From: Chloroflexota bacterium | GTDB lineage: Bacteria > Chloroflexota > UBA11872 | Length of the DNA: 41,392 nucleotides | Reading direction: 5' to 3' | Assembly: GCA_026707585.1 (NCBI GenBank) | Contig: JAPOWQ010000063.1 | Span: 1-41,392, forward strand | Part shown: positions 1-8,461 of the stretch, piece by piece | Layout of the letters: each line of letters opens with the position of its first letter | Numbering within the stretch: the first letter of the stretch is position 1 | The notes under the pieces: generated by a model | The model's database searches: none | The model's input: the letters and a program-made list of their open reading frames with translations, nothing else | Told to the model about the DNA's origin: nothing | Position numbers and translations under genes: made by a program

Positions 1-216
1 GATGACGTCCGCTGTACGCATGGGTCCACCACGTCCACCATCGATCCAATGCACCTGTACTACCTGGGATCACGCGGGCTCAACCGCGACCTGGCTCGCT
101 CGCTGATCGTGGACGGCACCTTCGAACCGGTCCTGGACCGGATCCCCAACCGGACGGTCCGCACGGCCGTCCGTACGGCTGTGCGGGCGAAACTGCATGG
201 GAACGCGCCGGCCTGA
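1..216 (+). CDS. sufD: SufD-like Fe-S cluster assembly protein, C-terminal end (partial)
   Basis: Only the last 71 codons are in the window; the gene begins upstream. They read DDVRCTHGSTTSTID, then LYYLGSRGL, then a basic helical tail, which is the C-terminal signature of the SufB/SufD family (normally D-x-x-C-x-H-G followed by a YLxSRG helix). SufD is a scaffold partner of SufB and SufC in cytosolic iron-sulfur cluster assembly. The stop TGA overlaps the ATG of the next gene (TGATG), so translation is probably coupled. SufD is preferred over SufB because of its place directly before a Rieske ferredoxin, SufS and SufU; the fragment alone cannot fully separate the two paralogues. Confidence 0.85.
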   Translation, partial: DDVRCTHGSTTSTIDPMHLYYLGSRGLNRDLARSLIVDGTFEPVLDRIPNRTVRTAVRTAVRAKLHGNAPA

Positions 217-536
217 TGGCCGAATACATAGACGTGGCAGCCGCTGACGATGTCCCGGCGGGCACGGCACGGCAAGTGCAAATCGGCGAGCGGCGGATTG
301 GCGTGTACAACGTGAGTGGCGATCTGTACGCGATGGACGACCTGTGCAGTCACGACCAGGCGTGGCTGTCGGACGGCGACTTCGATCCCGAGCGGCGTTC
401 GGTGCGCTGCCCACGACACACCTCAACGTTTGACCTGACAACCGGGCGACCGCGGACCTTGCCCGCGATTCGTGCGGTGGCGACGTACGAGGCGAAATTT
501 GAAGCTGGGCGCGTTCTGATTCTTATCGATACTTAG
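216..536 (+). CDS. Rieske [2Fe-2S] ferredoxin of the suf operon
   Basis: A 106-residue single-domain protein with both Rieske cluster motifs: CSH at about residues 44-46 and CPRH 18 residues later, followed by STFDLTTGRP. Two Cys and two His ligands would bind one [2Fe-2S] cluster. The size matches the small soluble ferredoxins resembling the electron-carrier component of ring-hydroxylating dioxygenases. Such proteins are often found between sufD and sufS in Actinobacteria and Chloroflexota, where the role is presumed to be electron supply or a cluster client; this is not proven. The start ATG overlaps the sufD stop and sufS begins 5 bases after its stop, so it belongs to one transcript. Confidence 0.9.
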   Translation: MAEYIDVAAADDVPAGTARQVQIGERRIGVYNVSGDLYAMDDLCSHDQAWLSDGDFDPERRSVRCPRHTSTFDLTTGRPRTLPAIRAVATYEAKFEAGRVLILIDT

Positions 537-541
537 GGCAT

Positions 542-1789
542 ATGGCTGTCGAGACGTCCACCGCCGGGTTGGATGCCGCCGCGATTCGGGCGGACTTTCC
601 GGTTCTGGCCGAACAGGTGCACGAGCGTCCGCTCGTCTACCTGGATAACGCCGCGACGTCGCAGAAGCCGCGGGCCGTGATTGAGGCGCTGCAGACGTAC
701 TACGAGACCTACAACGCCAACATCCATCGCGGCCTCCACGCGCTGAGTGAACGAGCCACGGCCGAATACGAGGCCGCCCGGGCAGGCGTGGCGCGCTTCA
801 TCAACGCCCGTCATGCCCATGAAGTGATCTTCACCCGTGGGACGACCGAAGCGATCAACCTGGTGGCGCGCGGCTGGGGCGATGAGAACGTGGGCGAGGG
901 CGACGAGATCCTGCTCACGGAGATGGAACACCACAGCAACCTGGTCCCCTGGCAGATGCTGGCAAAGCGACGCGGGGCCGCCCTGCGCTACATCCCGATG
1001 GATGTCGACGGTCGGATTGACCTGGAAGGCTACGCGCGGCAGTTCGGACCGCGAACGCGGCTGGTGACGATCACGCAGATGTCCAACGTCCTGGGAACGA
1101 TCACGCCGGCTGCGGAAGTCGTTCGAGTCGCGCACGAGCACGGCGTGCCTGTGCTGCTGGACGCCGCGCAGTCGATTCCGCACCTTCCGGTGGACGTGCA
1201 GGCGCTCGACGCAGACTTTGTCGCGTTCTCGGGCCACAAGATGCTGGGTCCGACCGGAATCGGCGTCCTCTATGGTCGCGAGTCGCTGCTGGACGCCATG
1301 GAACCGCTCTTGGGCGGCGGCAGCATGATCCGCGTGGTGGAGCTTCACCGGTCAAGCTGGACCGGGCTACCGGACAAGCTTGAGGGCGGCACACCGAACA
1401 TTGCGGGAGCCATTGGCCTGGGCGCCGCCGTGGAGTACCTGGCGGCTGTTGGCATGCCCGGCGTCGCCCGGCACGAGCACAACCTGACGGAATACGCCCT
1501 GGCGCAGCTGAGCGACCTGGAGGGCGTGCGCGTTTTCGGACCGATGGACGCCGAGGATCGTGGGGGCGTGATCTCGTTCTACGTCGGCGATATCCATCCG
1601 CACGACGTGGGCACCTTGTTGGATGCAGACGGGATCGCCGTACGCGCGGGGCACCACTGCGCGCAGCCGCTGATGCGCAAGCTTGGCGTCCCGGCCACGG
1701 TGCGGGCGAGCATGTATCTCTACAACACAGCCGACGAGGTGGACTGCCTGGTAGGGGGCATCGCGCGCGCGAAAGCGTTCTTTGCGTGA
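542..1789 (+). CDS. sufS: SufS cysteine desulfurase (PLP-dependent)
   Basis: 415 residues, normal length for group II cysteine desulfurases, which take sulfur from cysteine as an enzyme-bound persulfide for Fe-S assembly. Visible landmarks are YLDNAATSQKP near residue 33, HRGLHALSERAT near 62, the TEMEHHSNLVPWQ cofactor-site segment near 126, DAAQSIPH near 207, SGHK with the PLP lysine at about 233, and RAGHHCAQP with the catalytic cysteine at about 373. The short loop around that cysteine is typical of SufS rather than IscS. The TGA stop overlaps the GTG start of sufU, the expected sulfur acceptor. Confidence 0.96.
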   Translation: MAVETSTAGLDAAAIRADFPVLAEQVHERPLVYLDNAATSQKPRAVIEALQTYYETYNANIHRGLHALSERATAEYEAARAGVARFINARHAHEVIFTRGTTEAINLVARGWGDENVGEGDEILLTEMEHHSNLVPWQMLAKRRGAALRYIPMDVDGRIDLEGYARQFGPRTRLVTITQMSNVLGTITPAAEVVRVAHEHGVPVLLDAAQSIPHLPVDVQALDADFVAFSGHKMLGPTGIGVLYGRESLLDAMEPLLGGGSMIRVVELHRSSWTGLPDKLEGGTPNIAGAIGLGAAVEYLAAVGMPGVARHEHNLTEYALAQLSDLEGVRVFGPMDAEDRGGVISFYVGDIHPHDVGTLLDADGIAVRAGHHCAQPLMRKLGVPATVRASMYLYNTADEVDCLVGGIARAKAFFA

Positions 1790-2256
1790 CGCTCGAGGAC
1801 CTCTATCGCGAGGTCATCATGGATCATTACCGACGGCCGCGAAATCGCGGGGCGCTGGACGACGCGAACGTGGTCATGGAGGGCGTCAACCCGCTCTGCG
1901 GCGACGAGATCAAGCTGTGGCTGCGTATCGACGACGCCGGTGTGATCAGGGGTGCGGCATTCGACGGCCACGGCTGCTCCATCAGCCAGTCGTCCGCCTC
2001 CATCATGACGGCGGCGGTAACCGGGAAGCCATTGGCCGACGCCCATGCAGTGATCGCCGGCTTCCGGGGCATGATGCTCAACGGCGAACCACCCGACGAA
2101 GCGCTGCTGGGCGACGGCGTGGCGCTTGAGGGCGTCCGCCGATTCCCGGTGCGCATCAAGTGCGCGGTGCTGAGCTGGAACACCCTGCAGCTGGGCCTGG
2201 ATGAGCACGCAACGGCCGGCGGCCAGCGCGTGGAGTTGCACCACAGCGAGTCGTAG
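1786..2256 (+). CDS. sufU: SufU sulfurtransferase / zinc-dependent SufS partner
   Basis: 156 residues, similar to Bacillus-type SufU. It opens with LYREVIMDHYRRPRNRG and carries the three conserved cysteines and the aspartate of the zinc site: Cys38 and Asp40 in NPLCGDE, Cys64 in GHGCSISQSS and Cys126 in RIKCAVLSW. SufU takes the persulfide sulfur from the SufS active cysteine by ligand exchange at zinc. The start is GTG at 1786, overlapping the sufS stop (GTGA), which fits translational coupling. It is the last gene of the operon; the next gene is 145 bases away behind a hairpin. Confidence 0.95.
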   Translation: MTLEDLYREVIMDHYRRPRNRGALDDANVVMEGVNPLCGDEIKLWLRIDDAGVIRGAAFDGHGCSISQSSASIMTAAVTGKPLADAHAVIAGFRGMMLNGEPPDEALLGDGVALEGVRRFPVRIKCAVLSWNTLQLGLDEHATAGGQRVELHHSES

Positions 2257-2272
2257 AGCCGGGCTCACGTCA

Positions 2273-2294
2273 GGCGCTGCTGGCAGGCAGCGCC
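2273..2294 (+). terminator. Hairpin after sufU, possible terminator
   Basis: GGCGCTGC and GCAGCGCC form a perfect 8-bp stem around a 6-base loop, 16 bases after the sufU stop. No U-tract follows, so it is not a classical intrinsic terminator; it may act as an mRNA end or with Rho. Confidence 0.35.
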
Positions 2295-2401
2295 GCGGGC
2301 GCGGCGAGGATTTGGGTTGGCGCCAGCCGACCTGGCGCGGGCTGGGCGGTGCGCCCGATTAGACTCTCGGCATTGCCGCGCCCCGGAGCGACAGCCGTCC
2401 G

Positions 2402-3643
2402 TTGACGCCGTTGATCGGTTCGCTCCTGAATCCACGGATTCGCGCCGTACAGGCCAACCCCGACTTGCTGGCCCTGTGGTTTGCCTACGCGCTGATGCTG
2501 TTTTCCATGGCGGCCATGGGACCGGTGCTGGGCGAGGTGAAGGACGAGTTCAATCTGACGCCGGCGAGCACGGCCCTGCTGGTGGCCGTGCAGGGTATGG
2601 GACGCGGCGGATTCATGCTGGTGCTGGCTCCGCTGGCCGATCGCATGTCGCCCCGCCGCCTGATGCCGCTGGGGCTCGTTGTGACCGGCCTGGCTTCGGT
2701 GGTGACGGCCGCGGCGCCAAGCGAGTGGGTCTTTGGCGTGGGCATCGTGGCCAGCGCCGCCGGCAGCGGGTTGGTCGGCCCGGGCGGTCAGGTTCACCTG
2801 GCGCGCCGCGGCGGCGGTGAGGAACGCCGGCGCAACATTGCCCGCGTAATGTCCGGCGGGATGTTTGGCGCCTTCGTGGCGCCAATCGCGGCCGGCGGCG
2901 CCGCCAGCCTGCTGGGCTGGCGAGCCGCGTTTGTGCTGGTCGCGGTGCTTGCGATCGTTATTGCCGCCGGAGTGGCGTCGGTGCGGACGCTTGAATCATC
3001 AGCACCGGAACCGGCCAGTCGGGAAAGGGCCACCCCGTCACGACGACGTCGTCCAACGCTGGGCGTGGGTCGTGTCGTGCTTGAGGTCTCGGTCCTGGCC
3101 GTCCTGCTCTGGGGATGGAACAACACGACGCGCGGCTTTGTGCTTCCCTACTACGGCAGCGAGGCGCTGAAGCTGGATCCCGGCGGTATCGGCCTCCTGA
3201 TGGGTCTGGCGCTGGGAGGCCGTGCGGCCCTCACGTACGGCAGCGGCGCCTTCGTCAACAGGTTTGGACTGGGATCCTCGCTGTTGATTGCAACGATCAT
3301 TGGAGCGTTAGGCACGCTCGTGATGTATGCCCCGGCGGGCCTGCCGGTGTTCGCGGGGCTGGTTATCGCCTATACCCTCACCGGCATCAGTTCACCCATC
3401 GTGATCATGATGTTGACCGAGCGGGCCCCACCGCAGCGCCTGGGACAGGCGATGGGCATCACGCAGTTCCTGGTGGACGGCGTGGGACTGGGCCTGACCC
3501 CGCTGATCGGGCTCATCGTCGGCGCGGCCGGATTCGGGGTCGTAGGCGCGCTGCTGGCCGCTATTTCGCTGGCCGCCGGTGCGTGGGGGCTATGGATCAT
3601 GCGTCGCGGCGAAATCGAGGAACCCACCCCCGCAAACGCTTAG
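2402..3643 (+). CDS. Major facilitator superfamily transporter
   Basis: 413 residues, almost entirely hydrophobic helices with about twelve predicted membrane spans. The loop between spans 2 and 3 reads LADRMSPRRLMPLG, close to the MFS motif (G-x-x-x-D-R/K-x-G-R-R). A longer charged stretch near residues 195-215, rich in Ser, Glu and Arg, separates the two six-helix halves, as is usual for the family. The start used is TTG at 2402; an ATG at 2498 is possible but would lose part of the first helix. Substrate cannot be read from sequence. It stands alone, with the following operon converging on it 12 bases away. Confidence 0.85.
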   Translation: MTPLIGSLLNPRIRAVQANPDLLALWFAYALMLFSMAAMGPVLGEVKDEFNLTPASTALLVAVQGMGRGGFMLVLAPLADRMSPRRLMPLGLVVTGLASVVTAAAPSEWVFGVGIVASAAGSGLVGPGGQVHLARRGGGEERRRNIARVMSGGMFGAFVAPIAAGGAASLLGWRAAFVLVAVLAIVIAAGVASVRTLESSAPEPASRERATPSRRRRPTLGVGRVVLEVSVLAVLLWGWNNTTRGFVLPYYGSEALKLDPGGIGLLMGLALGGRAALTYGSGAFVNRFGLGSSLLIATIIGALGTLVMYAPAGLPVFAGLVIAYTLTGISSPIVIMMLTERAPPQRLGQAMGITQFLVDGVGLGLTPLIGLIVGAAGFGVVGALLAAISLAAGAWGLWIMRRGEIEEPTPANA

Positions 3644-3655
3644 CTCGCCGCTGGA

Positions 3656-4438
3656 CTACTCCTCCACAAACTCGATTCGCTGGCGCAGTTCGGGAATGTC
3701 AATGTCCAGGTCGCCTTCGGCCAGCTCCAATCGCCCATCTTCCATCAGCCACGACTCGTCGGCGAATTGGCTCAGGGCCGGATCGTGGGTCGCCATGATG
3801 ACCGTCAGTCCCTCCGTGTCCACGATACGGCGAAACAACAGCATGATCTCGAGGCCCGTAATACTGTCCAATTCGCCGGTCGGTTCATCCGCGATCAGCA
3901 CGGCCGGGCGGTTCGCGATGGATCGGGCAATCGAGACTCGCTGCTGCTCACCGCCACTCAACTCGAACGGACGGTGTCCGGCACGATCGGCGAGCCCCAC
4001 CATATCCAGCGCTTCCATGGTTCGAGCTGCACGATCGCTGGCCGAGCGCCCGGCGATACGCATGGTGAGTTCGACATTCTCGAACGCCGAGAGCACCGGG
4101 AGCAGCGCGAATGACTGAAAGACGAAACCAAAGTTGTGGCGGCGGATCTTCGTAAGCTCGGACTCCCGCAGGCGGCTTACCTGGCGGCCTCGGAAATAAA
4201 CCTCGCCCTCGTCGGGCTTGTCGAGCGAGCCCAATTGGTTGAGGAGCGTTGTTTTTCCGGATCCCGATCTGCCCCGCAGGGTGATCAACCGACCTTCGTG
4301 GGCCACGCAGGACACATGGTCGACAGCGCGGATTTCCTCCGCACCAACCCGAAAGACCCGGGAGATGTCGACGGCTTCAATGATGACTTCGCGCTCTGGC
4401 GTGTCGGCTGCCGGCCGCGCGCCGAAGACCTCAGTCAT
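3656..4438 (-). CDS. ABC transporter ATPase (LolD/MacB type)
   Basis: 260 residues with a full nucleotide-binding domain: Walker A GRSGSGKT (56-63), Q-loop FVFQSFALLP (about 106), signature LSGGEQQR (160-167), Walker B VLIADEP (180-186) and the switch histidine in ATHDP. The LolD/MacB group energises FtsX-type permeases that move lipids, lipoproteins or peptides. The ATG at 4438 was chosen because it overlaps the upstream stop by 8 bases and has GGAG 9 bases before it; an in-frame ATG 9 bases upstream is the alternative. It is the last gene of the exporter operon and, unlike its neighbour, has no extra C-terminal domain. Confidence 0.9.
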   Translation of the reverse strand: MTEVFGARPAADTPEREVIIEAVDISRVFRVGAEEIRAVDHVSCVAHEGRLITLRGRSGSGKTTLLNQLGSLDKPDEGEVYFRGRQVSRLRESELTKIRRHNFGFVFQSFALLPVLSAFENVELTMRIAGRSASDRAARTMEALDMVGLADRAGHRPFELSGGEQQRVSIARSIANRPAVLIADEPTGELDSITGLEIMLLFRRIVDTEGLTVIMATHDPALSQFADESWLMEDGRLELAEGDLDIDIPELRQRIEFVEE

Positions 4439-5582
4439 CGCGCGCATCTCCGCCGGAGGGGGGTGCAAAGGGCCGATGTTCGTCGGGGATATCCCGCGGC
4501 CGTTCACGCCGGGCGGGCTCAGGAACCGGACGCGAAGGCTTCGGCGGTGCCGGGGCGGGACGACGTCGGGCAGGAACTACGGATTGGGCCAGCTCCACGC
4601 GGGCGGGAATGACTGCCTGGTCTGCGGCCGATTCCGCGGCGCCCTCGTCCGGCCCAGATGTCGCCTGCGACGCGGCAACCGTGGAGATGCCGGAAGTTCC
4701 AGGTCGAATCACGATGCGATCGCCTTCGATGTCCACGACCGCGCGTCCGCGGATGCTGAGTTGGTCCAGCATCTCCTGCGGAACCTGCAAGCGCCCGGTG
4801 TCGTCCACGATTACAAACTCGTCGTGGGTGTGGTCCTCGCCGTCCTCGTGAATGCTCACGCGGCGAACGGTTTCGGTGCTGGTGCGGCCGTCGCGAATCG
4901 CCACGACTCGATCGACCTGGCGGGCAATGTTGCGGTCGTGGCTGACGATGATGATGGTCAAGCCGCGTTCGCGGTTGAGGTAGCGCAGGATGTCGTAAAT
5001 CTGGCCGGCCGTCTGGGTGTCGACCTCGCCAGTCGGCTCATCGGCGAGCAGCAGATCCGGATCGTTGGCCAGCGCAATCGCGATCGCCACCCGCTGCTGC
5101 TGTCCGCCCGATAACTGGCTCAGCCGGTGATGCATGCGGTCCTCGAGTCCGACCGCCCGCAGCAGCGAGCGGGATCGGTCGGAGGCCTTGCGCATGTTCC
5201 CGAACAGCATGGGCAGGCGCACGTTCTCGAAGGCCGTGAGGTAGGGCACCAGGTTGCGGGAGCTTTGCTGCCAGACGAAGCCGACGTGGTGGCGCTTGTA
5301 GTCGACCAGGTCGGACTCGGACGCCTGCAGGATGTCCAGGTCGCCGACGCGGCATTGCCCCGCCGTGGGTCGATCCAAGCCGCCGAGCACGTTGAGCAGG
5401 CTGGATTTGCCGGAGCCGCTGTTGCCGATGATGGCCATCATTTCGCCGCGCTGGACTTCCAGGTCAAGGCCCTGCAACGCGACGACTTCCAGATCCTCGG
5501 TCTTGTAGATCTTCACGAGGTTGTCGCACACGATGTAGGCCCGCGCCCCGTTGGTGCGCTCAGGAGCCTCGGCGGCGCTCAT
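4431..5582 (-). CDS. ABC transporter ATPase with AbrB-like C-terminal domain
   Basis: 383 residues, about 130 longer than a plain LolD-type ATPase. The ATPase core shows Walker A GNSGSGKS (53-60), LSGGQQQR (157-164), Walker B LLLADEP (177-183) and SHD (214-216). Residues about 256-294 ([17 protein letters not shown], then [10 protein letters not shown]) have the pattern of a SpoVT/AbrB or MazE swapped-hairpin barrel. The tail from about 340 is rich in Pro, Ala and Arg and probably disordered. The ATG overlaps the stop of the permease gene upstream (ATGA), and its own stop overlaps the second ATPase. The two ATPases probably form a heterodimer on the single permease. The domain assignment is by pattern only. 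Confidence 0.88.
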   Translation of the reverse strand: MSAAEAPERTNGARAYIVCDNLVKIYKTEDLEVVALQGLDLEVQRGEMMAIIGNSGSGKSSLLNVLGGLDRPTAGQCRVGDLDILQASESDLVDYKRHHVGFVWQQSSRNLVPYLTAFENVRLPMLFGNMRKASDRSRSLLRAVGLEDRMHHRLSQLSGGQQQRVAIAIALANDPDLLLADEPTGEVDTQTAGQIYDILRYLNRERGLTIIIVSHDRNIARQVDRVVAIRDGRTSTETVRRVSIHEDGEDHTHDEFVIVDDTGRLQVPQEMLDQLSIRGRAVVDIEGDRIVIRPGTSGISTVAASQATSGPDEGAAESAADQAVIPARVELAQSVVPARRRPAPAPPKPSRPVPEPARRERPRDIPDEHRPFAPPSGGDARDD

Positions 5583-8419
5583 CCCTGCTCCTCGCCGAAC
5601 TTCACGGCCTCGTTGATGCGGATCTTGGATAGCAGCCAGGCGCTCACGGGGAAGGCCACGGCTACGACGGCGCCGAACAGGATGTAGATCTTCAATACGT
5701 CCAGCCAGGCGGTGATGATCACGAACGGCGGCGTGTCGCCAAACTGGTCCACGCTCAGTTGCAGGAACGGAATAAACAGGTTGCCAGTGAGTACGCCGAG
5801 GGCGGTACCCAACACAACGCCCAGCAGAATCAGGAACCCGTTCTCAAATGCGTAGATGCCCACCAGCTGTCGAACCGAAAGGCCCATAGCCCGCAGGATG
5901 CCCAATTGCTGCATGCGCCGCCGGAACGACATGTAGGAGTACATCAGGAAGCCCATGATGGTGAGCACCGCGGCGATCAGGAAGCCAATGGACAGAATGC
6001 CGAAGATGCCGACGCGGGTGGCGTCATCGCGCGCGGCGGCAATCTCGGCCCGGGCATCGCGGGCGTCAAGTGGCTTGAAGCGCTTGAGCAGCAGCGTTTG
6101 GCGAAGTTCAAGGGCGTGGACGTCCGGGTCTGTATGCGCCAGCACGGTCCAGGGTGTCTGCCCGAGGCTGCGCTCCACGTAGTCCAGGTTCACAATCACG
6201 AACGGTCCATCTTCCGGATAGTGCGTGGGAAACAGATCGGTCCAGCCAGCGATGAAGAACTCGAGCGTCTGGGGGGTGCCGAAGTCAATGCGCAGCGGGT
6301 CGCCAAGATTCAGGTTCAACTCGCCTTGAAACTTCTCACGCGAGGCAATGAGCGCCTGTTCGTCCAACGCCAACTGGTTCATGAGACTGTTGAGCGGCCA
6401 CGGGCTGAAGTCGTCTCGCCACCAAACGGTCTGCGCAAAATCGAGCGGATCAACGCCGTAGGTTTTGACGGCCACGCGCAGGGCCTCGCCGGGCCGGCGG
6501 AAGCCGGTGTCCTCGTTCTCCCAGAGCCGCGCGACGCGCAGAATCTGGGGAACCTCCAGGTGTCGCTCGACGGGCAGGAATGACCATTCCTGGGTTTCCT
6601 CGTCGTAGTCGCCTATTTCCAGAAAGTCCGCCTGGGAGCCAACGGAGTAGTACACGCGGTCATCGAAGTTGCGGTCCATGGTGGCGGCCATCGAGGCACT
6701 GAACGATCCGATGGCCAAGGTGAGCACCAGGAGAAAAATGAGGCGCGTAAACTGCCGCGGCTCACGAGCGATCTGGCGCAGGCCCAGGTGCATGGAGACG
6801 CCAAGGAATCGGTTACCGAGGAGCGCCAGACCGGCAACCATCCACGGGAAGAAACGCAGGAACAGGAGGGTGATGGCGAACATAAACAAGATGGGAATGA
6901 TGACGAGCAATGGATCGGAGAACAGGTCCCCGCCCTCACCAACGGTGACGAGTTGGTCGCGCTGACGCAGGGTGAAGTAGCCGTAAGCGGCGCCTATGAC
7001 AACAATTACGTCAACGAAGTAGCGCTGAAACCAGGGTCGTTCAGTGCTCCGCGAGACTTCCTGCTTGTAGGTAACGATGCTGTGGCGGGCAGCCCCGATG
7101 GCCGGCAACAAGGTGGCCACGATGGCCAGCGCAGCCGCGGCGCCGGACCAGATGAAGTGCTGGGTGGTGATATCGATGGGCAGCGGATCCCGGTTGGTGA
7201 AGACCAGGAAGGTGAAGGTCTTGCCGATGACCTGGGCCAGGAGCGATCCAAGGAAGGGGCCGGCAGCAGTCGCAATGCCTCCAATGAGGAGACCCTCAAG
7301 CACATAGATCCCGACAATCTGTAAGGTGCCGATGCCTCGACTCTTCAGGATGGCGATTTCGTTTCGCTGGCGATCAACGACCATCCCCGCGGTAAGGATG
7401 ATGTAGTAGAGGGTGAGGGCGACGATGGGGGCGCTGAGGATTAGCAGCAACAAGGTGAGGAAAAAGAGCTTCTGTTCGAAGTCGTAGAAGATCGGTTCCG
7501 GCGAATTCTCAAGACGCGTGCCTTCCCAGACGGCGTTGGCGTTGATTCGAATGACCACCAGACCGCCGGTGATGCGCCGGTAGTTGGTGGCTCGAATGGC
7601 GTCTATGTCAAAGTCGGCGTACCAGGTGGCCTCGCTAAAGGCCGCCGGGGCGTAGTCCAGCAGGGCGCCGAGGTACGCCGACCGCTGGATGTAGAGGCCG
7701 CCCTCGTCGAACGCCGCCCGGACCGGATAGGGCCAGTAGTTGCTCTCAGGATCCTTGGGGAGCACTCGCGCCACCACGCGAATCGCTACGGGAAGGGAAT
7801 CGCCGGTGGCGGGATCGGGGAATTGCATACCAACCACGTCGCCAACGAGCAGCCCGAGCTTGTCCAGTGCGTTGCTGGTCAAGGCGCCTTCAAACAGGGG
7901 CATCCGGGCGCCAGCCGGACCGATGAACAGACCGGTCTCAGCGGTGGGCCGGCGGCCTTCGGTGATGACGACGTTGTCGAAGAGGTCGTTGATCGAGTAC
8001 AGAAACGCAAAGCCGAATCGTCGCGGGGGCGCCGAGAGGTCGCCGTCGTCCGGAGGCGAGAGGTCAAGCATTGCCCGCCGTCCGGTGGACAGATAGCTGA
8101 TGAGTTGCGTGGTTGGCAGCCCGACGGCCTCAGGAATCAGCGAGCGAAAGAACTGGTCATAGGCCAGATAGTCGCCGGCGCTGGTGGGGTTCGTGGCATC
8201 GGTCTCCTTGTGCCGGATAAAGATGCTCGACGAGGGCTGCGCCTGCGGAATCGGCTTGCGCAACTCGCGCTGGAGCAAGAGGCCGCTGATGCCCTCGGCG
8301 TACAGGGGCACGGAGGTAGCCAGGGTGACGGTGACGAGCAGCCCGATCGCCGTGGAACTTATGAGCGCCCGATTGCTGAAGAGCCGCTTGGCCACGAAGC
8401 GAATGATGGCTAGCGGCAT
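5579..8419 (-). CDS. FtsX/MacB-like ABC permease with two FtsX domains
   Basis: 946 residues. One membrane span near residues 16-38 is followed by a large external domain of about 280 residues. A helix bundle (about 315-440) and further spans near 480-580 come next, then a second external domain of about 200 residues. The last three spans include the conserved cytoplasmic FtsX loop MQQLGILRAMGLSVRQLVG. This duplicated FtsX layout is seen in large peptide, lipid or lipoprotein exporters. The gene lies 42 bases after the adaptor gene and overlaps the ATPase gene by 4 bases, so the four genes form one minus-strand operon. The substrate is unknown. Confidence 0.88.
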   Translation of the reverse strand: MPLAIIRFVAKRLFSNRALISSTAIGLLVTVTLATSVPLYAEGISGLLLQRELRKPIPQAQPSSSIFIRHKETDATNPTSAGDYLAYDQFFRSLIPEAVGLPTTQLISYLSTGRRAMLDLSPPDDGDLSAPPRRFGFAFLYSINDLFDNVVITEGRRPTAETGLFIGPAGARMPLFEGALTSNALDKLGLLVGDVVGMQFPDPATGDSLPVAIRVVARVLPKDPESNYWPYPVRAAFDEGGLYIQRSAYLGALLDYAPAAFSEATWYADFDIDAIRATNYRRITGGLVVIRINANAVWEGTRLENSPEPIFYDFEQKLFFLTLLLLILSAPIVALTLYYIILTAGMVVDRQRNEIAILKSRGIGTLQIVGIYVLEGLLIGGIATAAGPFLGSLLAQVIGKTFTFLVFTNRDPLPIDITTQHFIWSGAAAALAIVATLLPAIGAARHSIVTYKQEVSRSTERPWFQRYFVDVIVVIGAAYGYFTLRQRDQLVTVGEGGDLFSDPLLVIIPILFMFAITLLFLRFFPWMVAGLALLGNRFLGVSMHLGLRQIAREPRQFTRLIFLLVLTLAIGSFSASMAATMDRNFDDRVYYSVGSQADFLEIGDYDEETQEWSFLPVERHLEVPQILRVARLWENEDTGFRRPGEALRVAVKTYGVDPLDFAQTVWWRDDFSPWPLNSLMNQLALDEQALIASREKFQGELNLNLGDPLRIDFGTPQTLEFFIAGWTDLFPTHYPEDGPFVIVNLDYVERSLGQTPWTVLAHTDPDVHALELRQTLLLKRFKPLDARDARAEIAAARDDATRVGIFGILSIGFLIAAVLTIMGFLMYSYMSFRRRMQQLGILRAMGLSVRQLVGIYAFENGFLILLGVVLGTALGVLTGNLFIPFLQLSVDQFGDTPPFVIITAWLDVLKIYILFGAVVAVAFPVSAWLLSKIRINEAVKFGEEQG

Positions 8420-8461
8420 TGGATCCTCGCGGGAACGCTTGGCATGCCCCGGCGCGATTGC

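Noticed and set aside
60-441. Several minus-strand frames at the window start
   Set aside because: They are antisense to SufD and the Rieske gene, which have clear family motifs.
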